A DNA stretch of 64,000 bases from Kingdonia uniflora (Eukaryota > Streptophyta > Magnoliopsida > Ranunculales > Circaeasteraceae): assembly GCA_014058105.1 (NCBI GenBank), contig JACGCM010000440.1, positions 1,984,001 through 2,048,000 of the forward strand. Reading direction: 5' to 3'. Below the pieces are notes generated by a model. That model saw only the letters and a list, made by a program, of their open reading frames with translations. It ran no database searches and was not told where the DNA came from. A program made the position numbers and the translations under genes. Shown here in pieces: positions 23,640-35,000 of the stretch (position 1 is the first letter of the stretch; the number at the start of each line of letters is the position of its first letter).

Positions 23640-25969
23640 ATATATATACACACTCGCCACCCTGTGGTCATGCGAGTGGGGATAAAATCATTGTGATCAT
23701 TCTTCACAATAGTGATTCCAGACTTTTTAGGAACAACATGAATTGGGCTTACCCATGGGCTGTCAGAAATTGGATAAATGATCCCAGCGTCAAGCAGTTT
23801 CAAAATTTCTTTTCTCACAACCTTAGCCATAGTCGGGTTAAGCCTTCGTTGTCCTTCTCTGGACATCTTGGCATTATCCTTGAGTTTAATCTTGTGCATG
23901 CACATAGAAGGACTAATACCCTTAATATCTGAAATGTTCCATCCAAGAGATTTTGTGTTTCCCTTTAATACACGCATTAATTTCTCTTCATTCTCAGGTT
24001 CAAGGTCGGATGCTATGATAGCAGGAAGAGTCTCATTAGGACCTAGGTAGACATATTTGAGATTTTCAGGAAGAGCTTTAAGTTCTAACCTAACGGGTAC
24101 TTCCTCCGCTTCTGGAACAGGATTTTTGACTTCAGCATTTCAACATTATCATTGCTATCCACAATAGGAACAAAATCCAATAAGGCATTGACCTCATTGA
24201 TAAGGTCATCAACATCTAAATTATCTCCAAAATGTGCAAGACAAGCTTCTAACGGGTCCCTAGGATTGGAACTATAAAATGTATTATTTACAATAGTACC
24301 AAACATGTTACACTCATCGGGTTCATCATCAAACGGAGTATGAGTTGCATTGAAGATATTCAGATCGATGGTCTTATTCCCATAAGTCAACTTCATAGCT
24401 CCGCTACGACAATTGATCAATGCATTAGCAGTGGCCAAGAAAGATTGGCCAAGGATTACAGGTATCTCAGTATTTGGGTCTTCTACCAGGTTTGTGTCAA
24501 GGACTACAAAGTTGATATGATAGAAAAACTCGTCAACCTGGACAAGTACATCTATCACAACTCCCCTAGGAATTTTAATGGATCGATCAGCTAGTTGCAA
24601 GGTTCTATGTGTCGGTTTTAGTCCTTCTAGACCTAGCTGCTTATATATCGAATAAGGGATCAAGTTGACACTGACACCTAAATCAAGTAAGGCTTTCCCG
24701 ATTTGATTTGTCCCTATGTGACAAGAAATTGTTGGCATTCTTGGATCTTTGTATTTTATGGGTGCTTTGTTCAAGATTACAGAGCTAACCTGAGCATCCA
24801 ATTGAATAACATTTTCGCTATCATGGTCATTGAAAGCTTTCTTGGAAACATTCATGCGTTTCTTAAACGTGCAGAGGTCCTTGAGATGTTTTGCATAGGA
24901 AGGAATCTGTCGTAACGCATCGAGGAAAGGAATAGTGATCTTAAGATTATTGAACATCTCTTTAACTTCTTCATCGGGAATGTTCTTCCTATTGACTAAA
25001 AACTGTTGGGGAATAGGTGCTCTAGGAATTCTGGGCGGATCATTTTTGATAATCTTCCCACTTTGCGAGACCTGCTCAGTCTCTTCCTCAACAAAAGGGG
25101 TTTCTTCACATATAGGTTTGCCTCCTTCTACAACTTTCTCAGTACTAGGATTAGGACTTTCATGTGATTCGTCCTCAGGCATCCTAACTTTGTTGTTTAC
25201 AGTTTTTCCATTTTTAAGTGTAATCACCTCATTCGCCTGATCGCGGTGTAAACTTTCGATTTAATCCTTCGGATTGGGTTGGGTTTGACTTGGAAACGTA
25301 CCTTTGTCTATAGTACTTAACCCAGGTGCCAATTGAGCAATTGATGTTTCTATTCGATTTATGGATTGCTGATTCATTTGCATGAATTGTTGCATCAACT
25401 GGTTATTGGATTACAATAGGGTTTGGATGCCATCATCCGAATATGGTTTCCTATTCTGAGGAGGAACGTAAGGAGTATTTTGCTGAAAAGGTTGGTGATT
25501 GGGAGTAAAGGACGCACCACCTTGATTTTGATTTGAATTACTCCCTTGGTAATACGGTCTGCCAGAATAGTTATTCGAATTATTCATCCCTGAAGAATTC
25601 CCTTGATGATGTGACTGGTTATATAAAAAAGAGGAAGGCTTTTGATAAAATATATTGATATGATCCTTCCTGGTTTCCCTAATTTCATGAATCAAAGGGC
25701 AATCCTGAGTATAATGTCCAACATTATCACACGCAGAACAAGCTTGCATCTCAGCATGAAAAATTGGTGCTTTAACAGACATTTTTTTCCTCTATTTCTA
25801 AGGACTCTATCTTACGCATGATGGTCGTCAGCGTAGCTTCCGAATTGGAGTTAGGTCCAACTTCAAAGGTATTACCCCCCTTTTCATGAATATCAGTTTC
25901 TCTCATTTTTCGTCAGGTTTGCAATTTTCAGCCATCTCTTCTAAGAAGTCCAAACCCTCTATATCATCC
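23640..25969 (-). pseudogene. Athila-type gypsy gag-protease-RT fragment
   Basis: On the - strand, gag is entered at ~25969 without its N-terminus (KDELLKKDDIEGLDFLEEMAE). It continues to a CCHC knuckle (CSACDNVGHYTQDC) and a Q/N/S-rich tail at 25782-25411. In-frame stops near 25409 and 25262 precede a long open segment (25227-24085). That segment carries an aspartic protease with the Athila-type active site LLDLGVSVNLIP, then QLADRSIKIPRGVV and VILGQSFLAT. A one-base frameshift near 24125 leads into the RT N-terminal region (GISPSMCMHKI, GIIYPISDSPWVSP, RMTTGWRVCI). The sequence ends there, in a TA-rich microsatellite at ~23640. The rest of RT, RNase H and integrase are absent. Confidence 0.85.
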
Positions 25970-26132
25970 TTCTTCAGTAGTTCATCTTTTGGGCTATACA
26001 TCCCGGTATTTGCACATATTTAGTAACTGAGCTCCATGTGACCTAAAATATAAAAATTGGTTTTATAAGTCATGTTTAATAATAAAATTAAGGATAATAA
26101 ACATTAAGTCATAGGGGAATAGTGGTCATTTT
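25970..26132 (-). repeat. Partial second LTR start joined to gag
   Basis: On the - strand this piece reads AAAATGACCACTATTCCCC and matches LTR bases from ~14 onward (compare 27075-27249 and 20176-20340). It is joined directly to the CA end of the full LTR at 26133, with no primer-binding site, and runs without a break into gag coding sequence. The first 13 bases of a normal LTR are missing. Confidence 0.8.
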
Positions 26133-27262
26133 TGATAACGGCCAAAATTCGGTGTTTAGTATGGGTAAAAATTAGAGTGTCGTTCACTTTTGAACGGAAC
26201 TAGAAATTAGTTTTGGTCTTTGTGTTTTAGTAATCTAAGGTTGAAAACCGTAAAAATCAATAATATGGTTTTAATCAAGAATAAAGGTCTAGGGGCTTCG
26301 AATTTTACCGCCTTTTACATACAATATCAACATAGTATCGTATATTAAATTCTCCACTTAATTAAAATAACAAACTTCGACCTTTTGTCGATGTAATCCC
26401 ATGATTATAACTCAAGTAGAATATATCATATGAACTTAGTATGTACTAAAAATACATTCCAGGAAAGCAATGCTAATTATGAAATGTTAATTAGGATCAT
26501 ACCTTAGAAAAATACAATATTAATACAATTTTACTATGTCATTTGAGAATCACAAAACTCTTCCTATATCTCTACTTAAAGAGATCATAGGATGATAATG
26601 GATGTCTCCAACAATATAGTTTTGGGATTTGTGATAATATGCTCATATTGTGTTGGAAAAAAATACATTCTACTGCATGATATCATACCCTTATGGCGGA
26701 TCCATCCTCACCCCTAGTGAGGACTTAGCCGGCCATTATAACAACTATAAAACCTAAATGATATGAGAATGAAATGAACATAAACTAACAACAAAAAGAG
26801 GAATTTTATTGACTTACAAAATGAAATGCTCCAAATGCTTACAAGACTTGCACCAACTTACTCTAATAATGCTCTCTTACACTCTACCAGAATGATTCTC
26901 TCAAAATTGGATGCTTCTTATGAGCTCGCCACCTCTCCTTTTATAGATGAAGGAGAGGATTCTTACATTTAATATGAGATTTATAACCTATACCATGAAT
27001 GCATATAAAATTGTAACCTCCAAGAGTTATCCTTCAAAATTGCAACCTCTCCATGTGGGACCCTTGTGTTTGGCAACTCTACATCCTTCTCCAGAAGTTT
27101 ATCTTTTGAGCTATACATCCCAGTATTGCACACATATTTGGTAACTGAGCTCCATGTGACCTAAAATATAAAAATTGGTTTTATAAGTCATGTTTAATAA
27201 TAAAATTAAGGATAATAAACACTTAGTTATAGGGGAATAGTGGTCATTTTATGTGTCCATCA
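26133..27262 (-). repeat. Athila-type gypsy LTR, minus orientation
   Basis: On the - strand it begins TGATGGACACATAAAATGACC at 27262 and ends at 26133 with TTATCA. It is about 1130 bp and highly similar to the solo LTR at 20163-21294. Its outer edge interrupts the RNase H region of an older chromovirus on the same strand. The five bases outside each end (TATAA on the right, ATTTT on the left) do not match, as expected if this is one LTR of an incomplete element. Its orientation agrees with the - strand gag-pol fragment below it. Confidence 0.85.
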
Positions 27263-29000
27263 TATAACAAGAAGTTCGATATCGTATGTAGAATATCGCA
27301 GCTAAGCTCCATATAACTTCTTGCTAAAGAAGGTGACTGGGCATCCTCCCTGTAACAAAACTGTACAATACCTATCTTGTAAGCCATTAGTGGTAACCTC
27401 AAACGGCTGCATAAATCTGGGAAAGTAAGAACCGGTGCTGTAGTCATGCAGATCTTAATCTCTTTAAAAGCTTTTGCTGCCTCCTTTGTCCACTCTAATG
27501 TCTTAGTACTCTCTCCCCCATCAAATCTACAAAAGGGCCATAGGAACACTAAATCCCTAAATGAAACTTCTATAAAATGTCGCCAACCCATGAATACTCC
27601 TCACCTACTTCCTATTTGTCGGTATAGGCCAATCTCAAATCGCTACAACCTTTTCCTTATCTACTCGAATTCCCTGTACTAACACAAGAAACCCCAAAAA
27701 TTATATTGCATCAACCATAAACGAATATTTCTTCAATTAAGGAAAGAGCTTGTGCTCCCCGAGAACCTACAATACCTTTTGAACATATTGAATATGCTCA
27801 TCTTTGGAGCAACTGCAGATCAAAATCTCATCTAAGTAAACCACAACAAACCTTTCGCGAATACAATTTCGGAGAACATCTGTCATCAACCGCATAAAAG
27901 TCGATGGGGTGTGAGAAAGTTCAAAAGGCATAACCATCCACTCAAACCGGCCATCTTTGGTCTTAAATGTTGTCTTCCACTTATTCCCAGATCGCATGCA
28001 TATCTGATGGTACCATGCACGCAAATCCAACTTGGAGAATACTTATGCCCCATGTAGGTCATCAATCATATCCTCCAAGCATGGAATTGGAAGCCAATAC
28101 TTAACCATGATCCTATTAATGACACGACTGTCCATGCACATGTGCCAACTCCTATCTTTTTTTGGGGTGAGAAGGGCTGACACAGCACATGGAGACATAT
28201 TTTCTCTAACCAAACCCTTATCACAAAGCTCACTGATCTGTCTCTGAAACTCCGCGTGCTCCATAGGTGTTATCCTGTAATATGGGAGGTTGGGAAGTAG
28301 ATCCCCAAGGACCAAATCTATGGCGTGCTGAGTATCCCTTAGCAGTGGAAAACTTGCTTACTTTGGTTCTTTGCAAACATCACTATAATCACAAATAATA
28401 AATTACAAACAATAGGAGTACCATGTCACCTAGCATCCGCCAAGAAACTGGATGATGAAGATCTTACAAGAACATCAGCTGGTGTCACTAGGTTGAGTGT
28501 AATCACCTTACCCTTCCAAATAATAGTAAACGTATTAAATTCTTCATCATGTTTATTCTTGTGTTCAAACTGCCAAGGTCGACCCAAAAGCAAATGACAA
28601 GCATCCATAGGAACCACTCTGCATGTGATCGTATCTGAGTACATTCCATCAATCTCTAAAGAAAGAGTATACTCTTGTGTCGTCCTCTTCTCGCCCCCTT
28701 ACTCAGCCAATGAATATCAAATAAGGTGGGATGAGGTGTTAATTTTAGGCCCAATTTTTCAACAATGTGGGATGAAATCAAGTTTTTTGAAGACCCCATC
28801 AATAATAACGTTAAAAAGGAATCCATTTGTAATACAACGAGTTCTGAAAATCTCTTTCCGTAGCCAAAACTCGGGGTTACCATTTTCATTTGCGCTTACG
28901 CGGTTAACGAAAGCACAAATAGGGAAACATTAGGAGGGAAGCATATTGTAATTTGTCCCACCGATGGGTTCTATATCTTTATTTTATGGCTTCCCCATTA
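27263..29000 (-). pseudogene. Chromovirus-type gypsy pol (protease-RT-RNase H), truncated
   Basis: On the - strand: a protease remnant with SSKNLISSHIVEKLGLKL (28889-28656), followed by VVPMDACHLLLGRPWQFEHK. RT then shows [35 protein letters not shown] (28315-28043), MDLRAWYHQI (aligned with DLRSGYHQI), MPFELSHTPSTFMRLM and the catalytic-loop equivalent VVVYLDEILI, where the family has YLDDIL. The start of RNase H (27591-27262) reads WTKEAAKAFKEIKICMTTAPVL and is cut off by the gypsy LTR. The missing protease Asp, the D-to-E change and the stops show it is dead. It is older than the interrupting element. Confidence 0.8.
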
Positions 29001-32000
29001 CTGGTACCGATAGAGGTTGAGTCTCTTTCTCCGGGTTTGAGGTTATGGTTGGCTGGTTGGTTCGCTGACCCTCCTTTTCGGTGACTGCAGTTATCACTAT
29101 TGGAAGAAACGATTATTTTTTCAAGATGATGTATGTGTGGAAGATGTACTGAGGTAACGTACTACTGATTACCTGGATCCACCCTTCAATCGTTGGTTCC
29201 TAGGTTTGCCCAAACACTTTGGAACCAAGCTTCATCTTCTCTATTTTTTTTATCATGGTCTGCCTTTTTTTCTTTTGTACCTACTTTTATTTTAGGACTA
29301 CATCCTTTGTTAACTTTTGAAATAACACCCATAATCAATTCCGGCTATACTAGGGCATGATAGTCCCCACTCACGCCTTCATCTTCTTCCCAGTGATCAT
29401 GACAATAATCTTTTTGCCATTTTCACCTGCGATCATCTTATCAATACTTTCGGGTCCTTACCGTATGACCTTTTCCACTTAAAACCTTAGATGTTGCCGC
29501 CCACCTTCGTCAACTTTGATAAGGGAATCGCTGAGATTCGTCACTTTGTCTACCTTGTCTTGAGATGCTTCATCACCTCTTCCCAATTGGAGAATAACCA
29601 ATTCAAAAAAATTATGTTAGATTCGAGCCAATTCAAGCATTATCTATCATCTCGCCATTGTCGTCGATCAAATTCCGGTTAGGGAATGATTATGATACAT
29701 ATACTTGATGGAAATATAAAAAGAGAGAGAATCAAAGTTAATTAGAACATTATTAAGTAAACTAAATTAGGGGCTCTTCATAAAATTAAACTAAGGTTTA
29801 TTCCTAATAGCCAAATCTATATAAATATATAATTGGAGACGCATCTGTAGAAATGATTGTGGGACTTCCACGAGAGATTTTTGAGTAAATGAGGTGCTGC
29901 CACGTAAGTACATATTATCGTATCTCGAACTCAGCCCAATAAAGAGTTTGGTCCAGTCGTATCTCTTCATTTTTCACTTTCACCCAAAGTTTTCTCAGCA
30001 TGAAACGTCTCCATCTTCTCTCTAAACTTTGAAGGAAATGATGAAGACAATAGGTATGCTCTCTCTCTCTCTACGATAGGCATTGATATAAAGTATTATG
30101 ATTGCATCCATTGTTTGATTTTGAGAACAAATGTAAATAGAAGAACACCAGAAGATAAGCGAAGAAAAACAAAGGTGAAGCCGTGAAGGCAAGGAGAAGG
30201 AGACTCTCGGACTTACTGTGTCCGCTAAGATCTCTGCCTAATTTCATACTGTAACTTCTGGATTCTTTATGGTTTTCGCTGCGAAGCTTTGTTTATTTTC
30301 CAATATCGGTTAATTTTGTTTATCTTCGTTACAGAGGCAAGCTGCGAAAAGAGGAGCAGAGTCGAAGAAGAAGAGGAACCGAACAATCAGAGTCGGGTGT
30401 TCTTACAAAATCAGAAGTTTTAGTCTAATCACTGTAAGATTTACATCTTTATTATTCTCTATCTCTCAAGTCCTATGAATTTCCAGTTATCAGGTATTTC
30501 TCCAATTACACTTTCCAACTGTATTTTTATTTGGTGCCCTTAGAATTGTAATGTTTTCAGCGGTTGAGTTTAAAAATGACGAATTAATGAATATTCGTCT
30601 TTAATCGTGCGTAAGAAAGAAAAAATTTGGAGGCTGAAGAAGTTCTTAAGCAACCATTAATGGTGTGCAAGGTCTAAAGACCAACAAGCCCTAAAACCTG
30701 AATTTAATCAGTTTTGTTGCTACTTCAACATCGTCTACTCCGCGGTGAGTTGCTGCTTGGTTTGTTTCATACATGCCTGATTTGTGTGTTTGAGTTGATT
30801 TTAAATTTACTCTCTTGAAGTTTGGTAGAAGTTTAGGAATTATTTAATTAATTAAAGGGGTCTAGGTGTTTTTGTTTAAAACCCATTATTCAATTTGTTG
30901 TTTACCATAAACCTATTATCTTAAAACCCATTAGAAAACTTATAAGCTTGAATACACAAAACTGAAGTACAGTCTATCCTTGACAGTATCAACACATTGT
31001 AGGACGGTATACGATCAATATGGAGTTTGGTTTAGCTCAAAGAATCAGCATAAATTGATAGTTATCTTGATAAAGCCACGTCACAGTAACCTGGATTATG
31101 ATCATCTGAATTAAAAGATTTTTGTTTATTCTGATTACGACTAACTTGAGAAACACCAAGCATCTGCACTTTTGTTATTTTTTGTTGTTGGAATTAGTTA
31201 TAATTTTGGTCTTTATTATCTTAATGGCCCTAAAACTGGGAAGACCCACAGTATCGCAACAATACAATTGGGCAATTGTGGATACCTATATGAGGGAACA
31301 AAAGTTAGGGATGTCAATAAATAGTTGAAGTGGGGAAAGCATAAAAAAATGATCGAATTAAAATGGGTAGGGATTAGTTTAAGTTGGAAAAAAGGTAAAC
31401 TGAGGATGGATTTATTTTGATTCAAATAAAAAAAAATTGTGGATGATTATGGGTTTGGATTCTGGAGATAATGGGTAACATATATTCTACAAGTTTCTTC
31501 TACTGTGTTGATAAATGCTTTATGCCAGTGATGTCTTTACTATAGAAGAAAACAAGATCTGCCCATGGATGGACATCTCCTATGAGTAAAATTAGGCACG
31601 AGTTTTCTTTTCCTATGATATCTAATTTTTATATGTGGTTTGAATTATCCCAAACTTTTCTCTTTAGTCTGATGTTTGGTTTGTATCTCAAGTCCTTTAT
31701 CTCAATTAGTTGAGAAGAACAATAATTTCTTAAAGTTTTTGGGGAATATGAGTGGAAAGGATTAAAGGATTTTAAGTAATGTTTTCAGCGATGAAAAGTT
31801 TAATATGAAAAGGGGGAAAATACATGGGTTGTTGTTACTTCAAAAGGTTATCATAATTATGATTATGGATTCAAAATCACATTATACAAATTAAAAAAAG
31901 TTATTTTACAAATTTTAATGGTTTTTGTCATTTGTAGTTGTTCTTTAGTAGTCCAACACAAGTAGAGAAAAATTGTTTTCATTGACTTTTGTTTATGAGA

Positions 32001-34124
32001 TCTGTTAGGACTACATCTTCGAAAGGAATTTTAGTTCACCATTTCTCAAATTCTCTTGGTAATTGTAGGTTAATTTAGTGCATCATATGTTTGCAAGAAT
32101 CATTGCATATGATGGGAACCAATTCAATCAGGGTTTAGGATTCTAAAGAGTTTTTCATATCTTCAAGGCTTTTCTGGTGGGGGGATATTTTAAGGGTTCA
32201 TTCCAACTTTGAAGTACATATAAATAGCAAAACAAAATTTGAGTTGTGTCTTTTTGTTTACTACCACGTTGGATTTTTTTGTTCTCTTAAAGCACACCAC
32301 ATAACATTTAGGAGAGGTTTCTGTAAATTGGTTTCTCTCTGCTTTTCTCTATGTTTGCGACTCTTCTTCAAGTAGTTCGATATGTCAAACTGCAAGTGAT
32401 TTCTCAACAGAGTAAAATTGAAGTTTAAGCACAACTCTTCATTGATATTTTTAATCAGTCTCTATTCTTTTTGTGGACTTTGAGACAGAGAATTAAAAGC
32501 ATAGAATTAGAGCAAATTGGGGGGTCTTATTCAATTTTATGATGAAACTCAATTGCATTTGGATTGATTATTAATTTTTCATTAAGAGAATACCAAGTTT
32601 TTTTTCTTGCATTCTTTGCAATGGAAATATCTTAATACTGTCAGTTGATTATATGACTAATTTAGCCTTTGTTTGCCTATGATTTTAATTGGTTTACCGA
32701 AGGGTTCTCTTTCATGTCGTTCTCTCTATGGAAGTTGGATCTAGAAGCTCCGGAAAACTATACAACTTCAGGGGTATGTTATGTGGTGTCCTCTCTTATT
32801 TTTTATCTATAATCTTTTTAATGTCGTGCTACATTGTGCCACAAATATATTCATATTAAATTCCAATGGAATTAAAGCTCCAATTCACTAATTGATCCAC
32901 ATGATATAGTTAAGGTATCTTAGAAATACTCTATATTTGTTTAATGACTAACCATAGATATGTTTAATGGAGAAATACATTTGAGGGACTTTTTTTTGCA
33001 ATTCTTCTCCATTCCCATCTATTAAACCTGTTTCAAAACATTGTTTGGGAAACAAAACTACAAGTCGCTTAACTTTTTAAACTCAATCCATCTCCATCGG
33101 GCAGGGTTCCAAAACTCTTCTTTGAAGGACAAATGTTAGATTTTTTTTTTCTTCTCTCTCTCTCTCTCTTTTGTTGCTTATATTTATAGGTTTCTCATGT
33201 CTATTACAATTGCAATAGTTTCATTGAGTTTAGAGATTCATAAGGACCGAGTTATAGAATATCGAAAGGTGTTCAGAATTGGCATACTCTCCCATTAGAA
33301 AATATCTATAGCTATTTTTTGAATTTTTATTGGCACTTCCTTTAGGTATTGTACTTATCCGTAAAAAAATAGTTATTTAAGGATCTTTCATTTTTCCTTT
33401 AACTTTCCTGATCTTTTTTCTAATTTTTATATATATATATATATTTTTGTTATACATAAGATATCATCATCCATTTATTAACTCTTATATTAAGTTTAGA
33501 CTTATGTCTCATTTTAACTATCCTCAACATTATGAATGTACGTAAACCATATTCGGTTTTTCTTAATTTGTTTCTTTCTGCTTTGCTTTAGATGGTGAGT
33601 TTGTGTTAATTTGCAACATTGGATATATTTTAGGATATGAAAAAATGTAAAGATTACAAACATGCCGAATTGGATAGGTACTCAGAATAGGCATGACTCA
33701 GTAACATGGTCATAGCAAGAAACATTAAATATTGTGTGGTGTATTCGCTCACGGGGATGAAAGAACTATAACTTGAAATTAACCAAGGCTTTGACCTCAA
33801 GGTATGATGGCTCTCCATTTTTAGGATTTTTGTTGTTAAATTTGGTTCTTCCATTGATATTTGTATCTATGTACTATCTAAATCATTTGGTTTATATTCA
33901 TTTGACGTTGACAATATTGTAGCTTCGTAAATGATATATGTGGGTTTATGTGTTTAAACAAACATTGACAATAGTGTCCACATTTCTTACTCGTGGATAT
34001 ATATATTTTTTGAATCACATTCGTCTTTCTGCTGAAAATCAAAGGACTTTAGTAAACCATGTGAGAGATGGCACCCCAAATATAATTGACCCAACAACAA
34101 CAACATTTACATGGACCAGTCAAC
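29000..34124. other. About 5 kb with no recognisable gene
   Basis: 29000-29690 may include eroded gag of the chromovirus, but no zinc knuckle is clear. 29690-34124 is AT-rich and non-coding in all frames, with only short open frames. CT-rich microsatellites occur at ~30058-30072 and ~33152-33170, and a TA run at ~33429-33445. The purine-rich stretch at 30130-30400 looks exon-like in composition but gives no family match. Confidence 0.5.
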
Positions 34125-35000
34125 TGTGAGGGGTAATTTAATATCCTTAATTTTGGAGAAGATCATATTTTTTCCATAAACGATTCTGAAAGGTTTTGGT
34201 TTGTCTCATTTCGTTTATGTAAAGGTTCGGGGTTATCTCAGTCGAAGACAGTGACAGGATGAACCAAGAAGGTGGATCTGGGGCTGAAGAATGGAATTGT
34301 CGAAGACTGATATTGTCGAAGTCGTTCGAACGAGCTTGGATGTTGTTCAAACGAATGATCATGTTTATAGGGTTGAAGATCAATTGTCGCAAAAGTCGTT
34401 CGAACGAGCTTGGATGCCGTTCGAACGACCATTTTCTACCTCCCTGGAATTTTGGCCTAGGAGTCCAATTCATTCAAACGGGCTTGGATGCCGTTTGAAC
34501 GAGTCTCGAGAAAAGCTAAACATCTATTTAAAGGAAACTTTGCCTCTCTTCTCAATCTCCCTCTTTTTTATCTTTTCTTTGGCAATAAGTTATTTTCGAG
34601 AGAGATAAAATTCCTTTATCAAAAACACAACTTGACATTAATCAAAACTTAAAAACATTGAGGTTGATAATTAAGTTAGTGTATCCTACTTCCCATAAAG
34701 TTTTCTAGAGTGATTCAAGAAGGGTATTCCTTGTTGTGAGTTCAAGGAGAGTCGTTGCGAGAACGAAGGAGAGTCATTGCGAGAACGAAAGCACAAGGGT
34801 GTGATGCTTGGATCCGAAGAGAGATAATCACGAGACAAGGTTATCGAATCTTTAAGTGTAATTCAGATTAAACTTTTTTTGATTAGTGGATTTTTGTTGT
34901 TATTGTTGTGTTTATCGACAACGACCTGTAGTTTTTCTTCTGAGTAAGGAGTTTCCACAGGGTGAACAATTGCTTGTATCATTTAATTCCTTGTCTTTAC
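34125..35000 (+). repeat. LTR-like segment with GTTCGAACGA palindromes
   Basis: The segment begins TGTGAGGGGTAATTTAATATCC, like the start of the - strand LTR at 49134. It contains repeated GTTCGAACGAGCTTGGATG blocks (34320-34500), a shared TCCCTGGAATTTTGGCCTAGG sentence also found at 58044, and a TATTTAAAGG TATA-like box at ~34528. Leader-like GAGTCGTTGCGAGAACGAAG repeats follow. The 3' boundary is not resolved and no target duplication was found, so the end given is approximate. It is probably a copia LTR remnant. Confidence 0.5.

Noticed and set aside
20163..27262. One single gypsy element bounded by the two LTRs
   Set aside because: The LTRs face opposite ways and the left one has its own perfect CGATA duplication, so it is an independent solo LTR.
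34300..34500. GTTCGAA motifs as tRNA T-loops
   Set aside because: The motif resembles the tRNA T-arm, but the repeats are tandem, no acceptor or anticodon arms fit, and all occurrences lie in LTR-like sequence.
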